A stretch of 64,000 nucleotides of DNA from Lacihabitans sp. CCS-44 (GCF_024343735.1 NZ_RJUE01000001.1:186001-250000); one strand, 5' to 3'. Positions 19,851-29,295 are shown, counted from the stretch's first letter. Notes: generated by a model from the sequence alone, not told the origin. A program made the numbers and translations.

Positions 19851-20243
19851 TTAACTAAGCGGAGTTAGAGAAGGTTTCAATGTATCGCCATAATATGTAC
19901 AATCGGCATCGCCCCAAAGCGACTCAATGTCATAGAATTCACGACGATCCTTTTTGAAAACGTGAACGACCACGTCAACATAATCTAATAATATCCACTC
20001 TTTATTTTGAATACCCTCCTTGTGCCAAGGAGATTCTTTGGTAGACTTGAACACCTCTTCGTCTACTGAGCCAGCAATGGCATCTATTTGTGTGTCGGAA
20101 CTACCGGAGCAAATAACAAAAAAGTCCGTAATAGCACCCTGAATCTTCCTTAAATCCATCTTTATGATATCAAAACCTTTCTTCTCTTGCATCCCGTTAA
20201 TAATGGAATCGCACAATACCTCACTCGAAATCTTTTTCTTCAT
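19851..20243 (-). CDS. rsfS: Ribosomal silencing factor RsfS
   Basis: A 130-residue member of the Iojap/DUF143 family that binds ribosomal protein uL14 and blocks subunit joining under starvation. Family signatures are DIIKMDLRKIQGAITDFFVICSGSS, the central SPWHKEG, and the run EWILLDYVDVVVHVFKKDRREFYDIESLWGDA. The length is typical. It is the first gene of a likely operon with ftsH and is divergent from birA across a 93-base gap. Confidence 0.96.
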   Translation of the reverse strand: MKKKISSEVLCDSIINGMQEKKGFDIIKMDLRKIQGAITDFFVICSGSSDTQIDAIAGSVDEEVFKSTKESPWHKEGIQNKEWILLDYVDVVVHVFKKDRREFYDIESLWGDADCTYYGDTLKPSLTPLS

Positions 20244-20259
20244 TAAACTGTAAATTGGT

Positions 20260-20267
20260 TAAATTTG
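20260..20267 (+). promoter_or_regulatory. Putative -7 box for birA
   Basis: TAAATTTG fits TAnnTTTG. It would give a 5' leader of about 60 bases before the TTG start of the biotin ligase gene. Confidence 0.35.
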
Positions 20268-20336
20268 CGAGCGGTAAGAAAAGCATAAAAAACTCTTACG
20301 TCGCAGATTTTCTATAAAACGCTAAATTAATTTATT

Positions 20337-21104
20337 TTGGTCAATATTCAGCCCAAAACTTTATTTGTCGGCAAAAATCTAGTATTTCTGCCATCTTGTC
20401 ACTCTACCAACGACATTGCAAGCGAAATAATTCAAAATAAAGAATTTATTGACGGAACTGTCATAATTGCCGACCACCAAACCGCAGGAAAAGGTCAGCG
20501 GGGAAATGTATGGGAAAGTACCCCTGGAGAAAACCTTCTGATGAGCATTATTCTTAAAACTTCTTTTATAAAAATCGAACACCAATTTAACCTAAGCATT
20601 TCCGTTGCTGTATCGGTATTTGAGGCTTTAAATTCATTTGGAGTTTCTAATTTATCCATAAAATGGCCCAATGACATTTATCTGAATCAGAAAAAAATAG
20701 GTGGCATCCTGATAGAAAATAGCATTTTAGGGCAAAAAATGGGAAACTCCATCATTGGAATCGGCTTAAACATCCACCAAACTAAATTTGAAAACCCAAG
20801 AGCAAGCTCTCTCGTTTTGGAATTTCCGCAAATGGTATTCAATAGAGATGCCATTGCAGAAAAAATATGCGAATTTTTAGAACAAAATCTTGATGTTTTG
20901 AAAGAAGGCCAAACAAATGAAATACAGAAAAAGTATTTCGACAACCTGTTTGCCAAAAACGAAAAGCGATTGTTTAGGACTTCTGAAGGAATAGTGGAAG
21001 GCAAAATAACTGGTGTAACTGAAAACGGGCTTTTGAAAATAATAAGTCAAAACACAGAAAAATATTACAATATCAAGGAAATAGAATATCTTTTTGATGA
21101 TTAA
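20337..21104 (+). CDS. birA: Biotin--[acetyl-CoA-carboxylase] ligase
   Basis: Attaches biotin to the carrier domain of acetyl-CoA carboxylase. The 255 residues hold the catalytic domain only, with no N-terminal DNA-binding HTH, so it is a ligase without repressor function (monofunctional type). Key blocks are FLPSCHSTND at the N-terminus, the biotin/ATP loop TAGKGQRGN, LSIKWPNDIYLNQKKIGGILIE, and GIGLNIHQ. The start is odd: an in-frame stop at 20328 leaves only TTG (20337) or ATT (20334) upstream of the essential FLPSCHSTND block, and no ATG or GTG is available. I chose TTG. Confidence 0.93.
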   Translation: MVNIQPKTLFVGKNLVFLPSCHSTNDIASEIIQNKEFIDGTVIIADHQTAGKGQRGNVWESTPGENLLMSIILKTSFIKIEHQFNLSISVAVSVFEALNSFGVSNLSIKWPNDIYLNQKKIGGILIENSILGQKMGNSIIGIGLNIHQTKFENPRASSLVLEFPQMVFNRDAIAEKICEFLEQNLDVLKEGQTNEIQKKYFDNLFAKNEKRLFRTSEGIVEGKITGVTENGLLKIISQNTEKYYNIKEIEYLFDD

Positions 21105-21114
21105 CCTTGAGAAT

Positions 21115-21145
21115 TTTGGGTAAGTCGAACAAAATAATATTTTTG
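21115..21145 (+). promoter_or_regulatory. Complete Bacteroidota-type promoter of the GH63-like gene
   Basis: TTTG at 21115-21118, a 19-base spacer, and TATTTTTG at 21138-21145 match both elements of the consensus TTTG-N19-TAnnTTTG. The ATG lies 62 bases downstream of the -7 box. Confidence 0.65.
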
Positions 21146-21207
21146 CAAATATACAAAACGAAAAAACAACCTAAAAAACCAAAAGCTGGAAGGATTATTT
21201 TTAACCT

Positions 21208-23853
21208 ATGGAATCAAATACAGAAAGAAAAAGGCTTTTAGAAAGAACAGACAACAAGGGCTGGAAAAAATGGGGACCATACCTTTCAGAGCGTCAATGG
21301 GGCACTGTAAGAGAAGACTACAGTGTTTATGGCGATGCTTGGAACTACCTGACACACGACATGGCTCGTTCTAGAGCCTATAGGTGGGGCGAAGACGGTA
21401 TTGGAGGAATTTCAGACAACAAACAGCATATTTGTTTTGCATTAGCTCTTTGGAACCACAAAGATTCCATACTGAAGGAAAGATTATTTGGGCTGACAAA
21501 CAACGAAGGCAATCATGGAGAAGACGTAAAAGAATTATACTATTATCTTGACAGTACGCCTACACATTCTTACATGAAAATGCTTTATAAATACCCAATA
21601 GAGGCTTTTCCATATGAAAAAATAACTACCACAAACAATCACAGAAGTATAAAAGAGGACGAGTTTGAAATTATAGATACGGGGATATTTGATACTGATA
21701 ATTACTTCGATATTTTTATAGAATATGCTAAAAAAGACGTAAACGATATCTGCATAAAAATAACTGCTACCAATAGAAGTAAAAAAGACGCCCCTTTGAC
21801 TTTATTACCAACTATTTGGTTCAGAAACACTTGGTCGTGGGGTTATGAAGAATTCGAAAAAAAACCTATACTTTCTGGCATATCCAATAGTCAAATTGAG
21901 GTAAACCATAGGTTGTTTGAACGAATGAAACTTTACTGTTTAGACGCAGACCAATTGCTTTTTTGTGAAAATGAAACCAATATGGAACGGGTATTTGGTA
22001 AAGAAAACCAAAGCTTATACACGAAAGACGGCATAAACAACTACGTGATTCATGGAAAAGAAAAGGCAATAAACCCAAATAATATTGGCACTAAGGCCTC
22101 CGCAAAATATTCAAAAAAAATAAAAGCGGGGAGCTCTGAGACCTTCTGTCTTAGATTTTCAGACAAAACCAACCTAAAAGAACCCTTTCAAGACTTTGAA
22201 GACATCTTTACGGAGAGCGTTAAAGTTGCCGACGATTTTTATGAGATTGTTCAAAAAGACATAAAAAGCCAAGAAGAAAGAGCCATACAAAGGCAAGCAT
22301 TTGCAGGAATGATGTGGAGTAAACAATTTTACTATTATAACATTGACCAGTGGATGAATGGCGACCCAAAAATGCCATTTGAATTTAGAGGAAGAGCATT
22401 TGAGCGAAATTCTCCTTGGAAACATGCCTACATGGCCAATATACTTTCAATGCCAGACAAGTGGGAATACCCATGGTTTGCTGCTTGGGATTTGGCATTC
22501 CATACAGCCACTTTGGCACGAATAGACCCTGACTTTGCCAAAAGACAGCTGGCTGTCGTGCTTAGAGAATATTACATGCACCCGAACGGACAAATACCTG
22601 CATACGAATGGAATTTCTCTGACGTAAACCCACCAGTACATGCTTGGGCTACATGGAAAGTGTATGAAATAGACAAAGAAATGAACGGTGGAAAAGGTGA
22701 TGTTGGCTTTTTGGAGAGAATTTTCCACAAACTACTCCTAAACTTTACTTGGTGGGTAAATCAAAAGGACGAAGACGGCAATAATATTTTTGGTGGCGGA
22801 TTTTTAGGGCTTGATAATATCGGGGTTTTTGACAGAAATGCACAGATTCCCGGTGTAAAACTTCAGCAAGCAGATGCTACAGGCTGGATGGCTATTTATA
22901 CGCTTAATATGCTGAAAATCGCCTGTGAAATATCTCTAGAGCGACCAGCGTACCAAGACATGGCCTCTAAGTTTTTTGAGCATTTTCTATACATAGCCGC
23001 TGCCATAAACAAGCCTATGGACGAAGAAGGAAATGGACTTTGGGATGAAGAAGATCAGTTTTACTATGATAAAATATACACACCAAACGCCAATACTCTA
23101 TTTCTAAAAATCAGATCTTTGGTAGGGTTGATACCGCTTTGTGCTGTGGAAGTTATTAGTGAAGATTTATTACAAAAACTGCCTGACTTTAAACGTCGAT
23201 TGGAGTGGATTCTTAAAAATAGACCTGACTTGGCAGGGTTGATATCAAGGTGGCATGAGCCAGGCAAGGGTGAAACACACTTACTTTCATTATTGAGAGG
23301 ACATAGAATGAAAATGGTTTTCAAGCGTCTATTCGACGAAAGTGAGTTCTTGTCGGACTATGGCATAAGATCCATGTCGAAATTCCACTTGGAAAATCCG
23401 TATCATTTTAATCTACATGGCGAACACCTGAATGTAAAATACACCCCAGGTGAGTCTGACCTGACCATTATGGGCGGAAATTCCAATTGGCGTGGGCCAG
23501 TTTGGTTCCCACTTAACTACCTGATAATAGACTCTTTGCATAAATACTCCAACTATTATGGCGAAGATTATGAAGTAGAGTATCCAACAAACTCAGGGGA
23601 GATTGTTACGATAAGAGAAGCTGCCTTGCAAATATCGGAGCGTTTAATCAACATCTTTAAAAAAGGCGAAGATGGCAACAAACCGTTTATGGGCAGTGTT
23701 GAAAAGTTTAACAAAGATAAAGACTTTAAAGACTACTACCATTTCTACGAGTATTTCCATGGCGACAACGGCAAGGGCCTCGGAGCCGCCCACCAAACAG
23801 GCTGGACAGGCTTAGTGGCGGATTTGATTCAGGAGGTGAATGAGAAGAAGTGA
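21208..23853 (+). CDS. GH63-like (MGH1-like) glycoside hydrolase
   Basis: An 881-residue protein related to GH63/MGH-type glucosidases with an (alpha/alpha)6 barrel. The N-terminus (WKKWGPYLSERQWGTVREDYS) and GEDGIGGISDNKQ form the beta-domain region. The barrel holds PWFAAWDLAFHTATLARIDPDFAKRQ, GQIPAYEWNFSDVNPPVHAWA, GGFLGLDNIGVFDRNAQI, and WRGPVWFPLNYLIIDSLHKY. The acidic residues in these blocks are where catalytic residues would be expected; I did not assign them. There is no signal peptide, so it is probably cytosolic, perhaps acting on a storage or compatible-solute glucoside. It has its own promoter and ends 7 bases before the convergent nuclease gene. Confidence 0.85.
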   Translation: MESNTERKRLLERTDNKGWKKWGPYLSERQWGTVREDYSVYGDAWNYLTHDMARSRAYRWGEDGIGGISDNKQHICFALALWNHKDSILKERLFGLTNNEGNHGEDVKELYYYLDSTPTHSYMKMLYKYPIEAFPYEKITTTNNHRSIKEDEFEIIDTGIFDTDNYFDIFIEYAKKDVNDICIKITATNRSKKDAPLTLLPTIWFRNTWSWGYEEFEKKPILSGISNSQIEVNHRLFERMKLYCLDADQLLFCENETNMERVFGKENQSLYTKDGINNYVIHGKEKAINPNNIGTKASAKYSKKIKAGSSETFCLRFSDKTNLKEPFQDFEDIFTESVKVADDFYEIVQKDIKSQEERAIQRQAFAGMMWSKQFYYYNIDQWMNGDPKMPFEFRGRAFERNSPWKHAYMANILSMPDKWEYPWFAAWDLAFHTATLARIDPDFAKRQLAVVLREYYMHPNGQIPAYEWNFSDVNPPVHAWATWKVYEIDKEMNGGKGDVGFLERIFHKLLLNFTWWVNQKDEDGNNIFGGGFLGLDNIGVFDRNAQIPGVKLQQADATGWMAIYTLNMLKIACEISLERPAYQDMASKFFEHFLYIAAAINKPMDEEGNGLWDEEDQFYYDKIYTPNANTLFLKIRSLVGLIPLCAVEVISEDLLQKLPDFKRRLEWILKNRPDLAGLISRWHEPGKGETHLLSLLRGHRMKMVFKRLFDESEFLSDYGIRSMSKFHLENPYHFNLHGEHLNVKYTPGESDLTIMGGNSNWRGPVWFPLNYLIIDSLHKYSNYYGEDYEVEYPTNSGEIVTIREAALQISERLINIFKKGEDGNKPFMGSVEKFNKDKDFKDYYHFYEYFHGDNGKGLGAAHQTGWTGLVADLIQEVNEKK

Positions 23854-23860
23854 GGGACTC

Positions 23861-24472
23861 TCACCCAAACAACCCTCCACTCCCTTCCTCAACAAATATC
23901 TTTTTGTCGGTGATAAACTGGCGGTTGTCTTCGAGGAATTCGGTGAAAAGCTCCATGTGGTGGAGCATGGCAGAGAAGTCGTAAGTAGCTATGTAGTAGG
24001 TTTCAATATGGATTTCTTTGAAATCGTAGATGATATATTCCATCTCCGTACAGCCTCTGTCTTTGAGGGCATACATGTATAAATTCTGGAAATTGTGCTG
24101 AAACTTGTTGGGTTTGTAACTTGAAGTTGTTTTGATGTCGATCACTTTGCCTTCTCCAACCACATCAGCAAAGCCGTAGAACTGAATGTTTTGGTGGGTG
24201 AATTTTATGGGCATTTGCTCCACTCGGGAAGTAGGCAACATGTTCCTTACTTTTTCAACTATTTGATTCTCAAAAGCATGCGGTTTATTTTTGAGAACTG
24301 CTTCCTCAAAATTCGACCCCTTTTTCATTCTTTTGAGAGTGGCATCATCAAAATCTCTTATGCGATTTATCCTGTTGAGTAGTTGAGTTCTCATTTCCAA
24401 AGTGGGCGAACTCAGGTATTTCCCAAACTCGTTGAGTAAGGTAGGATAAAGACGATATTTTATATCAGACAT
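23861..24472 (-). CDS. PD-(D/E)XK (RecB/Cas4-type) nuclease domain protein
   Basis: A 203-residue stand-alone nuclease-like protein. The core motif is complete: Asp103 in GFADVV, Asp112 and Lys114 in VIDIKTTSSY, then Gln129 and Tyr132 in FQNLYMYAL, the RecB/Cas4-type extra motif. Glu55/Glu56 (NFEEAV) could be the early acidic residue. No helicase, Cys cluster or CRISPR gene is nearby, so it is neither a Cas4 nor part of an AddAB complex here. It overlaps the DinB-like gene by 8 bases and is the last gene of a four-gene run. The function is unknown: repair, or a phage-related remnant. Confidence 0.72.
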   Translation of the reverse strand: MSDIKYRLYPTLLNEFGKYLSSPTLEMRTQLLNRINRIRDFDDATLKRMKKGSNFEEAVLKNKPHAFENQIVEKVRNMLPTSRVEQMPIKFTHQNIQFYGFADVVGEGKVIDIKTTSSYKPNKFQHNFQNLYMYALKDRGCTEMEYIIYDFKEIHIETYYIATYDFSAMLHHMELFTEFLEDNRQFITDKKIFVEEGSGGLFG

Positions 24473-24995
24473 GAGCTGCTAAGGTCTCTAGCTCAGCCAT
24501 TTGCCTTAGGTGATGCCTAGTGTGCATTTCCAGGTTCCTAAACCATTCTTGAGCATTAAAAAAACCAAAGACCGGGTGTTTTGTTTTATAATCTCCGCCG
24601 TCTTGATTTATCATCTCTACCAAATCTCTGGCAGAATTTAAAATCTCTTCTATTTCCAAAAGATATTCTTTTTGGGGCTTGCCCGTATATATTACCATCC
24701 CAAATGCCTCTGGCATTTTTACTTTTTTGTTCGGAAAGCCATTGTTATTCATTACCCATTCGCCTTCCATAGTCTTTTCGCCTCCTATTTGCCCGCCTCT
24801 TTGTTCTAGGCATCTTTTGATATTGGCTAGGAAGAATTTTTTAGAAGATTCACAAATGTGCTCATACATTTGAGCCAAAGACCATTTCTCAGGATTAGAA
24901 ACAAAAGCGAATTGCTCTGGGCTAAGCCTTTGATTGCATTCAGTTAGCACACCAAATGCATTTTCTATTTCTTTTAAAGTGTTGCTATTGTTCAT
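24465..24995 (-). CDS. DinB-like (YfiT-fold) four-helix protein
   Basis: A 176-residue member of the DinB superfamily of metal-binding four-helix bundles. The helix-1/2 block PEKWSLAQMYEHI supplies His46, and the C-terminal EWFRNLEMHTRHHLRQ supplies His158 and His162, the usual metal triad. Some relatives are thiol-dependent transferases; the substrate is unknown here. It starts 3 bases after the GHL10-type gene and overlaps the nuclease gene, so it sits in the middle of one transcription unit. Confidence 0.78.
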   Translation of the reverse strand: MNNSNTLKEIENAFGVLTECNQRLSPEQFAFVSNPEKWSLAQMYEHICESSKKFFLANIKRCLEQRGGQIGGEKTMEGEWVMNNNGFPNKKVKMPEAFGMVIYTGKPQKEYLLEIEEILNSARDLVEMINQDGGDYKTKHPVFGFFNAQEWFRNLEMHTRHHLRQMAELETLAAHV

Positions 24996-24998
24996 ATT

Positions 24999-26558
24999 CT
25001 ATTTTAAATAAAACTGATTACTTGGCCCACTTTCGTTGTGCAGCCTATCTAATGCCGTAATTACATAATAATAGCTTTTCCTTTTTGAGGCGTTTTTGTC
25101 GGTGTATTTTAAAACCCCCTCATTCCTAATTATCGAGATAATTTTCTTTGGGTTTTCAAGATTTATCTCATCAAATTCATCAAACCGATACAACACAAAA
25201 CTTTGAATATTTTCTCTGTTCAAAGAAAGTTTCGAGGGTAGCTTCCAGGTGACTTCGGCACCAAAATTATCAACCCTTTTAGCTTGGAGGGAAACAGGAC
25301 TATTGGGAGCATTGCCATCCTTCCACGGCATAGAAGGGAGTAGTGCAGGATATTTGTAAATATTTTTCAAAGTATCAGAAATACCTAAATTATTAGAAAT
25401 CAAATATTTAGAACTAAAAAAAATACTTCCTGAAATTTCTTCTGATTTTAGATTGCTCCTTACCTGTTTCCCAATTTGGCCCGCAGTTTTCCATGACTTC
25501 TCAGAAGAGTTCTTGTCTACTTTATAAACACTATGTCCAATATACAAATGTCTATTTCCATGATTTTCTGTCCACCAATCTACCAAAGACTTGTAAGGTA
25601 CTCTAACGTGATCAAATGCAAAATATACTTGTGGAGCAATATAATCAATCCATCCAGAATTTACCCACTTTCGGGTATCAGCATACAAATCGTCAAAAGA
25701 TGACAAGCCTCTAGTCGGCGAGCCTTCATTTTTTGGAGATTCGTTTCTCCAAACTCCTGCTGGACTAACACCGAATTTAACCCATTTTTTCTCGGCATTT
25801 ATTGCTCTCGATATATCTTTAATGAGTGTGTTTATGTTATTTCTCCTCCAGTCTCCAATATTGGAAAATTCCGATCCGTGTTCTTTAAAAGTCTCCGAAT
25901 CATCGAAAGTCTCGCCTTCGATGGCGTAAGGATAGAAATAATCATCAAAATGCAGGCCATCTATATCATAATTTTTGACCAAATTCACAACTACACCTTG
26001 AATATACTCTCTTACTTCAGGTAGACCAAAATTATATAATTTATAACCACCATAACTTACAAACCACTCAGGATGTAGCTTAGTAATGTGGTCTTTAGCA
26101 AGCGATTTAGCGTTTTTTTGGGTACCTCTGTTGAGATTGAGCCATGCATGAAACTCCATGTTTCTCTCATGCGTTTCGTCAATCATAAATTTGAGTGGGT
26201 CGTAGAAAGGCTCTGGGGCTTTGCCCTGTGTTCCTGTAAGCCACTCAGACCAAGGCTCGGTACTAGTGGAATAAAAGGCATCAGAAGCTGCTCGAACTTG
26301 CACAAAAACAGCATTAATTCCAATTTTTTTATGAGTATCAACAATATGGATAAACTCATCCTGTTGCTGATCTGAACTCAAAGTTTTCTTTGAGGGCCAA
26401 TCAATATTATCGATGGTAGCTATCCAAGCAGCACGAAATTCTCTTTTAGGAAAAAGTACCTCTTCCTTATTTACTATTACTGGACGCTTTGGTGTGTTCT
26501 TAGGAGTACATTGCCCTAGAATAACTACTACAATTAAGAGCAATAATTTATATTTCAT
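24999..26558 (-). CDS. GHL10/DUF187-type glycoside hydrolase-like lipoprotein
   Basis: A 519-residue lipoprotein with signal and lipobox (ILGQC, lipidated Cys17). Residues about 35-400 are a glycosyl hydrolase-like TIM barrel: FRAAWIATIDNIDWPS, INAVFVQVRAASDAFY, FHAWLNLNRGTQ, YDIDGLHFDDYFYPY and GWIDYIAPQVYFAF. The C-terminal 100 residues form a fibronectin-III-like domain (SPVSLQAKRVDNFGAEVTW; YYYVITALDRLHNES). DUF187 members are thought to act on glycans, possibly cell-wall ones; the activity is not settled. It lies 40 bases after the MG2/plug gene and 3 bases before the DinB-like gene. Confidence 0.87.
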   Translation of the reverse strand: MKYKLLLLIVVVILGQCTPKNTPKRPVIVNKEEVLFPKREFRAAWIATIDNIDWPSKKTLSSDQQQDEFIHIVDTHKKIGINAVFVQVRAASDAFYSTSTEPWSEWLTGTQGKAPEPFYDPLKFMIDETHERNMEFHAWLNLNRGTQKNAKSLAKDHITKLHPEWFVSYGGYKLYNFGLPEVREYIQGVVVNLVKNYDIDGLHFDDYFYPYAIEGETFDDSETFKEHGSEFSNIGDWRRNNINTLIKDISRAINAEKKWVKFGVSPAGVWRNESPKNEGSPTRGLSSFDDLYADTRKWVNSGWIDYIAPQVYFAFDHVRVPYKSLVDWWTENHGNRHLYIGHSVYKVDKNSSEKSWKTAGQIGKQVRSNLKSEEISGSIFFSSKYLISNNLGISDTLKNIYKYPALLPSMPWKDGNAPNSPVSLQAKRVDNFGAEVTWKLPSKLSLNRENIQSFVLYRFDEFDEINLENPKKIISIIRNEGVLKYTDKNASKRKSYYYVITALDRLHNESGPSNQFYLK

Positions 26559-26598
26559 TCAATAAAAAAACACTTTAACTATCAAAATTACTAAGATT

Positions 26599-29244
26599 TC
26601 ACTTCAAATAAAACACTTTTCTAAATGGAACATTGTTTTGACTTACGCCCTCTATACTAATCTTTAATGGTAAAATCGGATTTTCTCCGATACTAATTAT
26701 GGCTTTACCTTTTTCATCTGTAATTATTTCTGGGTTCCAATAAGAAGTTGGTAAACTCTCATTCAATGTCATTTTTATACTCTGAGGAGTAAATATCTCT
26801 GATACTTTATAACCCTCTATGGCCACCTTTGTAAAGTTTTTGTCGGAAACATCATCTGATACACTTTCCTTATCCTTTTGAAATATCGACACAATACCAT
26901 TCTTCCCTAAGTCACCATACATATTCGACATCCTTGCTACCACTTCAACTCGCAAAACATTGTTAGGGTTTACAGAATTTATACTGCCCATCGGAACTCC
27001 ATCTATCAAAATTAATGCCGCACTGGAATTATAAACAGAAGTTGCCCCGCCCCTAAGAACGAAATTACTTCCTCTCATTTGCAAACTCGGCACTTTTTTA
27101 AGGATACTGTTGATTAAGCCAGTAACTCCATTAGTTGCATTTATTTCATTTTCTTCTATCACATAATCCGGTCTGCCATAGAGCATCTTTTGTCTCTTGT
27201 CTTTGGTTTTTTCTTTCGTTTCGACACTTTCAATTACAATTTCTTTAAAAATTGGTTCTGCTTGGGATACAATTTTATCTTTAAAGTCGACGGCTGCAAT
27301 ACTGACTGCAGGATAATTAACATCATTTTTAATGATAAAAATATTCTCTTTCAGTTTCTTAGAAACCGCCTGGAGATAAATATCTGATTGCCCATAAAAA
27401 GTTAGCCCTTTAAATACAAAGTTACCATTTACGTCTGATCCAGTTTGACTAAAATTCTGCAGATCATTCACAAAGACATTTAATTCACTTTGAACAGGAA
27501 TACGCTTTTTGTCAAGAAAAATACCATTTATTTCTAAGCCTTTATCCATCAAAAATGGCATTGATTTCGGTTTATTCAAATTTTTTAAGTTTAAATTCCT
27601 TCGTATGTCAGTATTAAAATTCAATTCTGGAGAATAAAGGGGATTAGTTACTGACAAAGAAACATTTGCACCAATTGGATTGTCGTTCAAATCTTTGAAT
27701 TCAAAATAAATTTCGCCTGTTTTCGTGTCAAATTTTTCAATTTTTACTTTAATTTTATCATCTTCATTCTCTGAAATTCCTGCTTCTTGGACTATGATTT
27801 TTTCATTTCGTGACAGCACAGGAACTGAAGTCTCGAAAATCAAACCATCGAAATTTCGCATATAATTTGTAAATGCCCTTAGTTGATAATTTCCTTTGGG
27901 TAAATCAAGAGGTAAAACCACTGCTCCATGTCCAAACCCATTAGAGATTTCTATTTTCTGTGTTTCTTGTATTTTCTTTGACTCATCTATTAACTGTACG
28001 TAAAGCACTTTACTAGCAGTGTCAACTTTAGCGAAGGATGAATAATTTAAATATACTTTAAACCATAACTTATCTCCCTGATAATAAACTTCTCTATCTG
28101 TATGCAAATGCACCGCCTCAGCAAAGGGTGGCTTCTCAAACTTTAAGAAATATGCTTCGTTTGCCGAACTTTTGGGGTCGTAATCTGTTGGCAACATACC
28201 CGAAACTTTCAAATAATCCATATCCCCTGACACCACAATATCTTGAGGATTCAAGGGCACTCCCTCTTTGTTAACATGCACATTATTGCCTCTTACTTGC
28301 ATCCAACTTATTCCATAGTCTATGCCTTGATAAGTCCGTAGTTCAGACTTGACAGACTGGTTGTGAATCTCTAAATTATTGACAACAAAAATTTTCTTCA
28401 ATTCAGGACTCTTACCCAAACTTACCATTTTACTCGATTCATATTCTATCACAGACTTACCCAATTCAGCGTCAAAATTATCAGTTCTGATAGCATTAGA
28501 GCCTGGCTTGGGCACAAACAAAGAAAAACCAGCTTCAGGTAATTTACTATCAACCAATGATTTAAACATAAAAATTGGTGATTTCTTGTAAGAGAAGGCT
28601 CTATTAGCAAACCATTCCTCAAGCTTGGTTTTGCTTGTTGGTGTCATTTCTGTAAAGTACACGTTACCTCCGAGTTTATGAATGTCTTTTCCTACAAAAA
28701 AATCGGTCAAATCGAAAGTAATATTATAGCCCAAAGCAAGGTTTTTAATCTTTATGGGCTCAAGAGCTTTGGCATGAAATCCATCTTCCTTTTCTTCAAA
28801 ATCAATCACCCAAGCATTTTCAATTTCGCACATATCTGCAAAATTGCTTTCCCCTAAAAAATATGTCCTGAATTTCTTCAGTTGTTTTTCCCATTTTTTA
28901 TCCCTTTTTGATTTTACCTGAACCTCAGTAAGCTGATTGTCGGAGGGGATAAGTTCTACATCTAATGAAATAATTTCGGCATCTTTTGCAATTATTTTTT
29001 TTGTTACCGACCTATATCCCACATACGAAAATACCAAATCAAACTCCTTAACAATAAGATTATTAAATTGATAATTGCCGTCAAGGTCAGAGTTTGTACC
29101 TATTGTGGAACCATTCACAAAAATATTGCATGATGGCAGCCCTTCTTTCGACTGGGCATCTATCACCTTACCTTTAATAGTAACGTTCTGAGCGGTTGTT
29201 AAAAGTGGAAAAAGAAAAAAAAGTAATGTTTTTACAAATTTCAT
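26599..29244 (-). CDS. MG2-domain protein with carboxypeptidase-like and TonB-plug domains (paralogue B)
   Basis: An 881-residue secreted protein. Order: signal peptide (1-18, ending TAQ); carboxypeptidase-D regulatory-like domain (VTIKGKVIDAQSKEGLPSCN); a region of unknown fold; MG2 macroglobulin domain (HTDREVYYQGDKLWFKVYL, then LPKGNYQLRAFTNYMRNF); further beta domains; and a TonB-plug-like region near residues 700-790 (INSILKKVPSLQMRG; ALILIDGVPMGSINSVNP). A YWNP block and TDEKGKAIISI close the protein. No barrel follows, so it cannot act as a TonB receptor alone. It shares several blocks with the product of 15289-17571. First gene of a run with the GHL10 lipoprotein; role unknown, surface adhesion or export suspected. 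Confidence 0.78.
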   Translation of the reverse strand: MKFVKTLLFFLFPLLTTAQNVTIKGKVIDAQSKEGLPSCNIFVNGSTIGTNSDLDGNYQFNNLIVKEFDLVFSYVGYRSVTKKIIAKDAEIISLDVELIPSDNQLTEVQVKSKRDKKWEKQLKKFRTYFLGESNFADMCEIENAWVIDFEEKEDGFHAKALEPIKIKNLALGYNITFDLTDFFVGKDIHKLGGNVYFTEMTPTSKTKLEEWFANRAFSYKKSPIFMFKSLVDSKLPEAGFSLFVPKPGSNAIRTDNFDAELGKSVIEYESSKMVSLGKSPELKKIFVVNNLEIHNQSVKSELRTYQGIDYGISWMQVRGNNVHVNKEGVPLNPQDIVVSGDMDYLKVSGMLPTDYDPKSSANEAYFLKFEKPPFAEAVHLHTDREVYYQGDKLWFKVYLNYSSFAKVDTASKVLYVQLIDESKKIQETQKIEISNGFGHGAVVLPLDLPKGNYQLRAFTNYMRNFDGLIFETSVPVLSRNEKIIVQEAGISENEDDKIKVKIEKFDTKTGEIYFEFKDLNDNPIGANVSLSVTNPLYSPELNFNTDIRRNLNLKNLNKPKSMPFLMDKGLEINGIFLDKKRIPVQSELNVFVNDLQNFSQTGSDVNGNFVFKGLTFYGQSDIYLQAVSKKLKENIFIIKNDVNYPAVSIAAVDFKDKIVSQAEPIFKEIVIESVETKEKTKDKRQKMLYGRPDYVIEENEINATNGVTGLINSILKKVPSLQMRGSNFVLRGGATSVYNSSAALILIDGVPMGSINSVNPNNVLRVEVVARMSNMYGDLGKNGIVSIFQKDKESVSDDVSDKNFTKVAIEGYKVSEIFTPQSIKMTLNESLPTSYWNPEIITDEKGKAIISIGENPILPLKISIEGVSQNNVPFRKVFYLK

Positions 29245-29287
29245 TTTGGGGATTTTTTTACTGTGAAAAAGTTTATTTAATTAACGT

Positions 29288-29295
29288 CAAAAATA
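29288..29295 (-). promoter_or_regulatory. Putative -7 box for the four-gene run
   Basis: On the minus strand TATTTTTG fits TAnnTTTG and lies 43 bases upstream of the MG2/plug gene start. Confidence 0.45.

Noticed and set aside
23861-24472. Cas4 or AddB
   Set aside because: The protein has the nuclease core but no Fe-S cysteines, helicase partner or cas neighbour.
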